A stretch of 8,140 bases of DNA. Source: Fidelibacterota bacterium. Its GTDB lineage: Bacteria > Marinisomatota > Marinisomatia > Marinisomatales > TCS56. Under the pieces are notes generated by a model. It had not been told where the DNA came from, made no database searches, and saw nothing but the letters and a program-made list of their open reading frames with translations. This document shows, one piece after another, positions 1 through 7,239 of the stretch. Each line of letters opens with the position of its first letter. Position 1 is the first letter of the stretch. The DNA lies in assembly GCA_030634675.1 (NCBI GenBank), contig DAOWAH010000060.1:1-8140 (forward strand). The letters are read 5' to 3'. The position numbers and the translations under genes are program-made.

Positions 1-1228
1 GAGTACTATCGGTCACTTGGTCCCTAAAATCGGTATAAATTTCCCGGCGCACCCGGTCCGCCAGTAATTGTTCACTCCAATAACGGCGTTCCTTCTTAAC
101 TGAACGACGTTCGGCGAGTCCTTCGGCCAGGCCTTGTTCGGACAGGACAAAGTCGCGAATATAAATTGCTGCGGCATTTTTAATGCCGGCCGATACACTG
201 GACCGGTTGTTATAATTAATCGGCAGCGGTTTAATACTATAATGGAAAATAAAATCTTCAATTGTCCATGAATAATCACCGAAATCGGCCAATGCTTGCT
301 TTAATAGGCCGCTGTCTTCATTGATTAGTCCGGGAATCTCCATCGTCTGATGCAATCTCAATTCGGGAGGAATTTTTTGATTGAACTGCCAAAGATAATC
401 ACTCAGCTTTTTCAATCCATCGGATTTGAACCGCAGTTGCTGCGGAGCCATGATTTCACGCACATAATCGAAAGCGAGACGATGTTCCTGGCGACGCCTG
501 ATCACAGTCGCTATAGAGGCTTGATTGGCAACATAATCATTTTCGGTGAGCAAAATTTCCTGCTCATTATCAACGACTATGAATACGTGATATTTACCGG
601 TATCCCAGATTGGTTCCGATGGTTGATCAAGCTCGAGTTTATACAATATTGATTCAAGCTCTGCGCGAAGGTCATTCCACCCGATCAGATCGACCGGGCC
701 ATAATCCGGATGGTCGATTGTTTTTAGACCATCCAACATTGGTGAGTGATCAAGCTCAAGCAATTTACCGGCTGTCAATTGATTATCAGGCAGGGAATCA
801 AATTCGTAATGTTTGATGAATAAGATCTTTTTACCGAGTTGATAAGCCCGTCTTTTTTCGTCATCGCTAACTTGTACCTCGGCTCGAATATGATCAAGAA
901 ATAATTCACGAACAACGGCCGCGCGCTGGTAGTAATCTACGATGCGGATAATCTGTTGATCCGCTTCAAAACCTTGTTGGCGGCCCACCCCGGCCAGCAT
1001 GACGCGATCAATGATACCTTCTAGAATCTGATCGTAAGCTTTTTTAGCGGCTTGCTGGGTGATTGAAGTCGGGGCATATTCATAGGCCCGGACAAATTCA
1101 TCAACCGCTATCTTACGGCCGTCAACTTCGGCAATGATCATACCCTGATCAATTTCCGTTTCGCAGCCAAAGTGGAGCATTAAAACGGTTCCCAGGATCA
1201 ATATCCCATAACGGTCTTTCAGGTTCAT
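1..1228 (-). CDS. SurA/PpiC-like peptidyl-prolyl isomerase family lipoprotein, 3' end cut by the window edge
   Basis: Reading leftward from the ATG at 1228, the frame stays open to base 1, giving 409 visible residues and no stop. Residues 1-22 form a short signal peptide (K4, R6, then GILILGTVLML) ending in HFGC. Cys22 is a plausible lipidation site, although His and Phe at -3 and -2 make the lipobox non-canonical. Residues 30-53 (MIIAEVDGRKIAVDEF...) match the start of SurA/PpiC N-terminal chaperone domains. Residues 121-222 look like a degenerate parvulin domain: YGPVDLIGW about 177-184, then KLELDQPSEPIWDTGKYHVFIVVD, the usual end of that fold. The usual 'RHIL' strand is replaced by KKILFIKH. 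A second chaperone-type motif, SWTIEDF, starts at about residue 320. The likely role is folding of outer-membrane or exported proteins in the periplasm. The start overlaps the stop of the upstream gene (ATGA), so translation is probably coupled. PPIase activity is doubtful; the family call is fairly secure. Confidence 0.8.
   Translation of the reverse strand, partial: MNLKDRYGILILGTVLMLHFGCETEIDQGMIIAEVDGRKIAVDEFVRAYEYAPTSITQQAAKKAYDQILEGIIDRVMLAGVGRQQGFEADQQIIRIVDYYQRAAVVRELFLDHIRAEVQVSDDEKRRAYQLGKKILFIKHYEFDSLPDNQLTAGKLLELDHSPMLDGLKTIDHPDYGPVDLIGWNDLRAELESILYKLELDQPSEPIWDTGKYHVFIVVDNEQEILLTENDYVANQASIATVIRRRQEHRLAFDYVREIMAPQQLRFKSDGLKKLSDYLWQFNQKIPPELRLHQTMEIPGLINEDSGLLKQALADFGDYSWTIEDFIFHYSIKPLPINYNNRSSVSAGIKNAAAIYIRDFVLSEQGLAEGLAERRSVKKERRYWSEQLLADRVRREIYTDFRDQVTDST
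1225..1228 (-). other. ATGA stop/start overlap (translational coupling)
   Basis: On the minus strand the four bases read ATGA. TGA (1227-1225) ends the large secreted-protein gene and ATG (1228-1226) starts the foldase gene. The nearest purine-rich stretch (GGGAAG) lies about 14 bases upstream of the ATG, too far for a good ribosome binding site. Re-initiation by ribosomes finishing the upstream gene is therefore the likely mode of translation. The overlap is read directly; the coupling is inferred. Confidence 0.75.
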
Positions 1229-4200
1229 TTTATGACCGCAAACTTCCCGGTTGTTTCACCAATGCCAGGCGCATCAACATGGTAGAGATAAATTCCGTAT
1301 GCGATTTCCTGTCCATCTTTTGAAAGCAAATCCCAGGATTCCATTCCATCTGAGGCACTGCTGTGATGTTCGATCGTATCAACCAGATGACCCCGCAGAT
1401 TATAAATACGTATGGTACAGTCTTGCGGAAGATGATAGAAATGCAGACGCCGTTCACCACGGCCAAATTGATAATAATGCCGTGGTTCCCAAGATACAGT
1501 ACCTACGTAGGGGTTTGGTACGACACAGATATCTTTCAGTTCATCTTTGGCCAGAGTATTACTGGAGTCGGCGCCCTGAATGGTGAATCGGAATACATCA
1601 CCGGTTCGAAATGGCTTCTTAGTTTTCACCAGATAAGTTTCGCCAGCTTCAGGCGGATCAACCGAAAGCCAGGTAGTATCGAGTACCAAAACACTGTCCT
1701 GATAAAGATTATCAATGCTCATTTTTCTGGTAAACTGTATGGTCCAGCTCGGATGGGCACCAAGTACAAAATCATTATCCGGAACAATTATAACTATATC
1801 ATCACCATTACTGTATTTCTCATCTTCGTTGTTATCCATCAGAGCGTATTCCATCAGGACTGAATCGGTAACATTGAAAACTTCCACATTTGAAGGTAAT
1901 GAATGAAAACCAAATTCCGAATAAGTATAGGTAAATACGGAATCGGAATCATGGAAGGTAATTTCAAAATCCGCTGGTAATGGTAAATTCCATTTAAAGT
2001 TCCCAATTTCATCCCAATCCGGATTCATGCGAACCCTAACCCCATAGTCCGAAGAACCGACTATCCAATGACTTTGCTCCTTATCCCAGAGAACGGTAGT
2101 GTCGTTATAAACAGACACTACCATTCCATCAAAATTCGGACTTTCCTGACCTTGGAGAGCAACCAGTATTGAATCAATTACAATTGAATCTTTGACCACA
2201 TCTCGTATCACAAAATAAGGCTTGGTACTGTCATGGAATTTTGAATCCTCAAGAAAGGTCATCTCATAGGTAGTTTGTCCCGACCGGACGGAGTAATCTT
2301 CAATTATCTGTACCTCTACTATACCGCTGCCCGGTCCTATATGTTGTAATTCATCTATCAACTGAGGTACAATGTAGCCAGCAGCAGCCGGCCGCGGTGT
2401 CACTCCACCGGTATTAATATCGAAAAACGTAACCTCACCTATTGAATTGGTTTTAATGATCGATGAACATTCGGAAGGAGAAATCCCCTCAACACCGTTA
2501 GGTCCATAATCAACCAACCCATAATCATAAGAAACGACTGCGTAATAATATGTTTGACCATTGTTCACGTCCGTATCTGTCCAGCTATGTTTAAGCCCGG
2601 TATCTTTTCCCAAATTATATTTAATTCCATATATATCTATCGGATGAGGTCCTGACTTTCCGTCTCTCAAATCAAATTGAGCCACTGGTTTTCTATAGGT
2701 CCGGTTACCGTAGGAATCGGTAATCACTTTATTTTCCAGAAACTGTGGCTCGGTACTTTTATAAATCATGTAGCCTTCAAAATCGAATTCCTGTAAGAAT
2801 GGATCGAATGATTTTTCGGCTATATCATCCCAAACCAAGGTTACCTTGCCATCACCGGGAAGTACTTTCACAGTCGGTTTAAGGGGTGGTTTGGAAAAGC
2901 GGTAATCCGCATTATAGATTTGTTGTACAGTACGTTTATTCTTGGTTAAATCATCCAGATCTTCGCCGAACAACAGCGCCATGGAATAACGTTCGGTTTG
3001 ACCGACTAATAAAGGAAATTTACCGGAGGAAAAAAACATGGCTAAGTTATTCGGCCGTAATATTTGGTCGTGTGGTGGCAGAGCTCTCCGGAAAACATCC
3101 CAATTCTCTTCATCATTAGTCAATTCGTAATAGTGGGTAGCGAATACATCAAAGCCCGTTAAACCGATTTGGTCGGATTCATCCGGATCGGTTTCGTTAT
3201 AATTGGGTTCACCATCGGTTGGTTTGCCATCACCTTCCCCTGAATCCGGACCAGTGTAGTGAAGATCAAAAGGTCCCACACCATCTGCGCCTAAATCACT
3301 GTTAAGTGGTTCTCCAGGATTCCATAGACTGTCACTATTAAAATCAGTGAAGGGAACCCAGTCACAATCCTCATCTTCGGACCAGTGGGGACGTGGCGGT
3401 TGTAAATAATAATCGGTGAAGCGGTCCCATTGATCACCTTCAAAACCATAGGGGAAATCTGCTAAATATACACCCGGATCGGGACTGTATCTTTTTTCAT
3501 CGGTGATACCATCATTATCATTATCAATTCCGTCAGTCTCAATACCCGGGCTTTCCAGAAAGGCATATCCGGCATAACCGACCGGGGACCAGTTGCCCGG
3601 TGTGCCGAATCCATCCGTATCATAGGCATAGGCAATATCCAGATCCACATCATATTCACCGATATCATCAGCGCCGTCTTCTACCCCACCAATACCCCAA
3701 TCAATATATTGAGCATAAAAAGTTTTTTGGTAATGATGTGAAGACTCATTAGTGATATTATACAGCCAGAAAATACAGTCTTCAGCCAAGACCTGACTCC
3801 ACTGAAAACCGCGCGCTTTTACCCACAGACCCAAACCACCGCGGGTTAAATCATTCTCATCACAATAGTAATCCATCTGCAAGTTCGGTTCCTTATCGGG
3901 ATCATCATCAAAAACGAACACTGTCTCCAGATCAGCATTGAAAATACCCTTCCCAAAATACCCGTTCCAGTACCCATTCCAGGAATCCGGTTTATCCAAC
4001 CAGTGTGTTGGCCAGCTTACCGGTTCGTTGCTCATGGCCGGTGTTTTATTCTCACGCGTGTCCATATTAAACCAATAAGGGCGTGGTTCAAAACCCCATG
4101 GTATATCTTCAGGTGATTTATCAACAAACTCACGGTATTGGGTTTCCATCGGATGAATCAAAACATTCTGGCTATTCAGGACTTCGGCCGACACAATCAG

Positions 4201-4470
4201 AGCTACACCATCGCAATAATGTCTTCCCAAAGAAGGCCAATTAGCCGATGGTTCATTGGGATAGTCGGTCACCTCACCATAATTTTTAAAAAGCGTTAAA
4301 ACCAGGTTTCCATCCATCACCCCTAACCGACGATATTGAGCCTCGCCACGCAGATCTAGGGGCGTTTGAGCCATTATTGAGTTTAATAGGAATAGGATTG
4401 TTAAAATCTGAATCAGCCAGAATAAATCTTGTCTGCCAACCATAAAAAGGTTGAGTTTTTTAAGCGACAT
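1225..4470 (-). CDS. Large secreted multidomain protein with fibronectin-III-like module and C-terminal sorting domain
   Basis: This is a 1081-residue protein if it starts at 4470; an in-frame ATG at 4488 would add six residues. I prefer 4470 because AAAGG lies 8 bases upstream and it gives a shorter signal-peptide n-region. Residues 1-34 are a signal peptide (MSLKK, hydrophobic DLFWLIQILTILFLL, cleavage after IMA, mature end QTPLD). The N-terminal half is rich in Trp, Tyr, Asp and Glu and matches no enzyme I know. It holds DGIDNDNDGITDE (about 313-325), a thrombospondin-3/dockerin-type calcium-binding pattern, inside a very acidic stretch to about 435. Residues about 529-654 resemble a fibronectin-III module (KVLPGDGKVTLVWDD ... 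FEGYMIYKSTEP ... NGQTYYYAVVSYDYG). Residues about 979-1081 form a FlgD-like/type IX sorting-type C-terminus (VVPNPYVG ... RIYNLRG ... IAYGIYLYHV ... GKFAVIK). It lies 39 bases after the receptor gene. A surface-exposed or secreted partner of that receptor is my inference; the substrate is unknown. Confidence 0.85.
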   Translation of the reverse strand: MSLKKLNLFMVGRQDLFWLIQILTILFLLNSIMAQTPLDLRGEAQYRRLGVMDGNLVLTLFKNYGEVTDYPNEPSANWPSLGRHYCDGVALIVSAEVLNSQNVLIHPMETQYREFVDKSPEDIPWGFEPRPYWFNMDTRENKTPAMSNEPVSWPTHWLDKPDSWNGYWNGYFGKGIFNADLETVFVFDDDPDKEPNLQMDYYCDENDLTRGGLGLWVKARGFQWSQVLAEDCIFWLYNITNESSHHYQKTFYAQYIDWGIGGVEDGADDIGEYDVDLDIAYAYDTDGFGTPGNWSPVGYAGYAFLESPGIETDGIDNDNDGITDEKRYSPDPGVYLADFPYGFEGDQWDRFTDYYLQPPRPHWSEDEDCDWVPFTDFNSDSLWNPGEPLNSDLGADGVGPFDLHYTGPDSGEGDGKPTDGEPNYNETDPDESDQIGLTGFDVFATHYYELTNDEENWDVFRRALPPHDQILRPNNLAMFFSSGKFPLLVGQTERYSMALLFGEDLDDLTKNKRTVQQIYNADYRFSKPPLKPTVKVLPGDGKVTLVWDDIAEKSFDPFLQEFDFEGYMIYKSTEPQFLENKVITDSYGNRTYRKPVAQFDLRDGKSGPHPIDIYGIKYNLGKDTGLKHSWTDTDVNNGQTYYYAVVSYDYGLVDYGPNGVEGISPSECSSIIKTNSIGEVTFFDINTGGVTPRPAAAGYIVPQLIDELQHIGPGSGIVEVQIIEDYSVRSGQTTYEMTFLEDSKFHDSTKPYFVIRDVVKDSIVIDSILVALQGQESPNFDGMVVSVYNDTTVLWDKEQSHWIVGSSDYGVRVRMNPDWDEIGNFKWNLPLPADFEITFHDSDSVFTYTYSEFGFHSLPSNVEVFNVTDSVLMEYALMDNNEDEKYSNGDDIVIIVPDNDFVLGAHPSWTIQFTRKMSIDNLYQDSVLVLDTTWLSVDPPEAGETYLVKTKKPFRTGDVFRFTIQGADSSNTLAKDELKDICVVPNPYVGTVSWEPRHYYQFGRGERRLHFYHLPQDCTIRIYNLRGHLVDTIEHHSSASDGMESWDLLSKDGQEIAYGIYLYHVDAPGIGETTGKFAVIK

Positions 4471-4478
4471 TGGTCTAA

Positions 4479-4483
4479 CCTTT
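4479..4483 (-). promoter_or_regulatory. Shine-Dalgarno-like site favouring the 4470 start
   Basis: On the minus strand AAAGG sits 8 bases before the ATG at 4470. The upstream in-frame ATG at 4488 is preceded by CCAATAAACAAT, which has no complementarity to the 16S rRNA tail. The 4470 start also gives a more normal signal-peptide n-region. FCB bacteria often use weak or no Shine-Dalgarno sites, so this is supportive rather than decisive. Confidence 0.5.
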
Positions 4484-4509
4484 ACCATATTGTTTATTGG
4501 ATTGCTGAA

Positions 4510-7149
4510 TTAAAATCCAAAAGAAATACCCATAATAATTCTGCGCGGTTCATAGTAATAATCCGGGCGTGTAAAATATTCTTCTTGGGTCCGAATTCCT
4601 ATATAAGACTCAAAATTCATTTCATAGGCGTACTCGGCTGAACCACTGGATTTGAATACTTCTTTATTATTCCTGGCATCCAAGAGATTATAGATTTTTA
4701 CATAGGGATGCAGTGTACTACCACCAAGGCGAATATCTTTGGTTATGTTTAAATCAACCGTCATGGTCATCGGTTTCCGTTCGCCATTTTTGATACGGTT
4801 CGAATAACGCGGCGATGATCTGGTATAGGGCGTGCCACTGCCGAGTTTTCCAATCAGACTGATGTGGAAACCATTCAGGGTCGTAGTAACGCTGGCATTC
4901 AATGAATGGGTCTGATCCCAGTCCAATGGTAGTCTCTTCTTTTCTCCCTGGATGGGCGGATCCTGCCCCTGGTTTAACCATTCATCATTTGGATCGGAAG
5001 CATTACCGGTGGCCACTTGATAAGTATAATCGATTGAAAACCCAAAACTGCCCGCGCGACGTTGAAGCTGTTCCAAGGCGACCGTCACACCTTTGACATT
5101 AGCATAATCCTTATTAATAAATCGCCAGAATTTGCCGCCATAAACGTCATTGCGAGTCTCCTGGCTAATTAAATCACGAATATCTTTGTTGAATCCGGTC
5201 AGTTCGATAGTCAGATCGCTGGTCAAGGCTTGCTTAAATCCAAGTTCATATTGAACGGTTTTCTGCGGCTTTAATTCCGCATTACCCATGGCATTGAACC
5301 GTCCACGGGGTGGTTGATCTCCGAAAATTTCTATCAATGACACCTCAAATTCAGGATTGACATATAGATACTCAAAACTCGGTACCTGGAAAAAATGGCC
5401 GTAAGAAAAATGAATCACACCTTCATCCGAAATAGGATAAGCAATTCCAAACCGTGGACTTATTTGCGAAGATGAGCGTGCTTTATTCCTTTCAGCAGTC
5501 CTGGTGTCATAGTACTGGTCCAGCACAACCCCATCCGGGTTAAAAAAATCATAGCGCATACCAGCATTAATGATCATCTCACCGATCTCAATTTTATCCT
5601 GAATATAAACCGCGATTTCATGCGGGTTATGGGTATAGGCATTATTATACGAACTGGATTGCGGTGCAATCCGTAAGCTATCATTTTCATCAAAATAGAG
5701 ATATTTTTCATGTAACCATAAATTATATGATTTATAACTGACGCCCACATCAATCTTCTGTTGTTTGGTAATCTGGCTGGTTAAATCCAGTTTAGCAACA
5801 TTAGTCAGATTACTGCGCCGGTGCTGCCACATTCGCATCCCCCCGGTCGAAAAGCCGGTAGCGCCGGTGCCCGTCAGATAATACAATGGTACATAACGGG
5901 AATCGTTACTGTCGGCATAAACATATTGTCCATATTTAGAAAACATCTGGGACAGGTTGATCACTACAAAAGTACCGGACGTAAAAATATGATTATATTG
6001 AATGGAATTCTGATAGTCAACACTCGACCGCTGATAATTACCATCCGGATTATATTTAAAGAGTTGTTCATATTCACGGAAATCTTTTTTCTGGTAGAGT
6101 GCAGAAACACTTATTTTATCATGACTGGAGAGTCGATAGGTGAGTTTACCATTCAGAGTAAGCTCTTGATTGGGATTCATGGGAACATATGCACTGTCAC
6201 CGGTTGATACAATTACCTGGTTATCCGGATCGCTAAAGTCAGACAGATCACCGGGAACAAACACACGCTGACCATAAATCCAGCCGTCATTTTTATAAAA
6301 GCGACCCAAGGCAAAAAAAGTTAGTTTATTTCCCAGACCAATTACTGGTCCACTAAGATTGAATTTAATATTTTGAATCGCCGTTGGATGAAATTTATCG
6401 ATATAATAATATAGATTGGTATTAGTACTAAAATAGTTACCCATAAAATAGGATGCTTTGCCTTCAAATTGCTCCCGACCCTCCTTGGTAACAATATTAA
6501 TTATTCCGGACATGGCCTGTCCATATTCAGCATTAAAAGTACCACTGATAACTTCCACTTGCTCGATCATATCATTATCAAGTTCGAATAAGGCATCACC
6601 GGAATACGCATCATTCATGGGAATACCATCAATAATATACATTACTTCATTAGAGCGACCACCTCTGAAATGCCCTTCATAAACGCCGGCTTGCAGACTT
6701 AAAAGATCGTCGAATTCCTCAATCTGGAGCTGTTCAATTTGATCGCTGCCGATTCTGAAGGTTGTGGAAGTGGCATCCAATTTGACAGCCGGTTCACGGG
6801 CAATAACAACAACTTCCTCACCTTGTAAAGTCGACATCTCCATAAAAAAATCAATTGTTGTATTCAGGTCGATAAGAACTTTTACGTTCTTCTGAATAAC
6901 ATTTTTATAGCCAATCATGGTGGCTCTTAGAATATATGTTCCCGGACGCACATTCAATATAACATAATACCCATCAATATCGGCCGCAGCTCCGAGAGAA
7001 GTACCTTCCACAATAATATTAACACCAATCAATGGTTCGCCACTGGCAATTTCGGTTACCCGACCGACTATTTTACCCGTTGTTCCCGACATTAGCGCCA
7101 CCGGAAGAGCCAGGATTGCCATTATGAAAAGTAGCCTTTCGATCTTCAT
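4510..7149 (-). CDS. TonB-dependent outer-membrane receptor with N-terminal carboxypeptidase-regulatory-like domain
   Basis: This complete 879-residue protein should be an outer-membrane beta-barrel that imports a ligand using TonB/ExbBD energy. Residues 1-22 are a signal peptide (MKIER, hydrophobic LLFIMAILALPVALM). Residues about 24-106 are a CarboxypepD_reg/CNA-B-like domain (GKIVGRVTEIASGEPLIGVN ... DIDGYYVILNVRPGTY). EEVVVIARE (111-119) is a candidate TonB box. Residues about 121-225 are the plug, with RGGRSNEVMYIIDGIPMND (162-180) and VEVISGTFNAEYGQAMSG. The barrel fills the rest, with typical strand motifs: EIAVYIQDKIEIG (511-523), SPRFGIAYP, GNAELKPQKTVQYELGF (622-638) and YVKIYNLLD (816-824). 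It ends in GISFGF, whose C-terminal Phe is the expected Bam signal. There is no STN signalling domain and no SusD gene beside it, so it is not a canonical SusC system. AAAGAG, 6 bases upstream, supports the start at 7149. The ligand cannot be read from the sequence. Confidence 0.95.
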   Translation of the reverse strand: MKIERLLFIMAILALPVALMSGTTGKIVGRVTEIASGEPLIGVNIIVEGTSLGAAADIDGYYVILNVRPGTYILRATMIGYKNVIQKNVKVLIDLNTTIDFFMEMSTLQGEEVVVIAREPAVKLDATSTTFRIGSDQIEQLQIEEFDDLLSLQAGVYEGHFRGGRSNEVMYIIDGIPMNDAYSGDALFELDNDMIEQVEVISGTFNAEYGQAMSGIINIVTKEGREQFEGKASYFMGNYFSTNTNLYYYIDKFHPTAIQNIKFNLSGPVIGLGNKLTFFALGRFYKNDGWIYGQRVFVPGDLSDFSDPDNQVIVSTGDSAYVPMNPNQELTLNGKLTYRLSSHDKISVSALYQKKDFREYEQLFKYNPDGNYQRSSVDYQNSIQYNHIFTSGTFVVINLSQMFSKYGQYVYADSNDSRYVPLYYLTGTGATGFSTGGMRMWQHRRSNLTNVAKLDLTSQITKQQKIDVGVSYKSYNLWLHEKYLYFDENDSLRIAPQSSSYNNAYTHNPHEIAVYIQDKIEIGEMIINAGMRYDFFNPDGVVLDQYYDTRTAERNKARSSSQISPRFGIAYPISDEGVIHFSYGHFFQVPSFEYLYVNPEFEVSLIEIFGDQPPRGRFNAMGNAELKPQKTVQYELGFKQALTSDLTIELTGFNKDIRDLISQETRNDVYGGKFWRFINKDYANVKGVTVALEQLQRRAGSFGFSIDYTYQVATGNASDPNDEWLNQGQDPPIQGEKKRLPLDWDQTHSLNASVTTTLNGFHISLIGKLGSGTPYTRSSPRYSNRIKNGERKPMTMTVDLNITKDIRLGGSTLHPYVKIYNLLDARNNKEVFKSSGSAEYAYEMNFESYIGIRTQEEYFTRPDYYYEPRRIIMGISFGF

Positions 7150-7195
7150 TGAATTCTCTTTCAGCTAGGTTACCAGGTTCGGATTAAACATTATT

Positions 7196-7227
7196 ATGGA
7201 GCCGGCATCATCAAACACCGGCTCCAT
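7196..7227 (-). terminator. Hairpin between the carbohydrate-binding protein gene and the receptor gene (weak intrinsic terminator)
   Basis: A perfect 10-bp inverted repeat (ATGGAGCCGG / CCGGCTCCAT) flanks a 12-base loop. It begins 12 bases after the TAA of the gene on its right and ends 46 bases before the receptor ATG. On the transcribed (minus) strand the stem is followed by AATAATGTTTAA rather than a clean U-run, so termination may be partial. The U-run (TTTT) is on the plus-strand side instead. It could also act as an RNA-processing or 3'-stabilising stem. Confidence 0.55.
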
Positions 7228-7239
7228 TTTGAAGTAGAA

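Noticed and set aside
13..279. Minus-strand open frame of 88 codons near the left edge
   Set aside because: It is in a different frame from the foldase gene that covers the same bases, and it has no motif.
624..760. Near-repeat TGATCAAGCTC(A/G)AG at 624 and 747
   Set aside because: Both copies encode the same short peptide pattern (LELDQ / LELDH) in the foldase gene. Two isolated copies are best explained as coincidence of coding.
350..816. Two overlapping plus-strand open frames (350-652 and 610-816)
   Set aside because: Both are antisense to the foldase gene, whose minus-strand frame is open over all 1228 bases and matches the SurA/PpiC layout.
1363..1863. Plus-strand open frame of 166 codons
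   Set aside because: It is antisense to the C-terminal part of the large secreted protein, whose frame is supported by a recognisable domain. The antisense translation shows no domain or signal.
3025..3130. Plus-strand 30-codon reading frame (ATG at 3038) with a perfect GGAGG 8 bases upstream
   Set aside because: It lies antisense within the large secreted-protein gene. The GGAGG is simply the complement of its Ser-Ser codons (TCC TCC) in Phe-Phe-Ser-Ser-Gly. The peptide shows no recognisable feature.
5821..6207. Plus-strand open frame of 128 codons
   Set aside because: It is antisense to the receptor barrel, where the minus-strand frame has clear family motifs.
7163..7195. Possible promoter for the receptor gene (AT-rich ATAATGTTTAAT after the hairpin)
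   Set aside because: No -35-like element lies at a proper spacing, and the Bacteroidetes-type TTTG/TAnnTTTG pair is not convincingly present, so I do not call a promoter.
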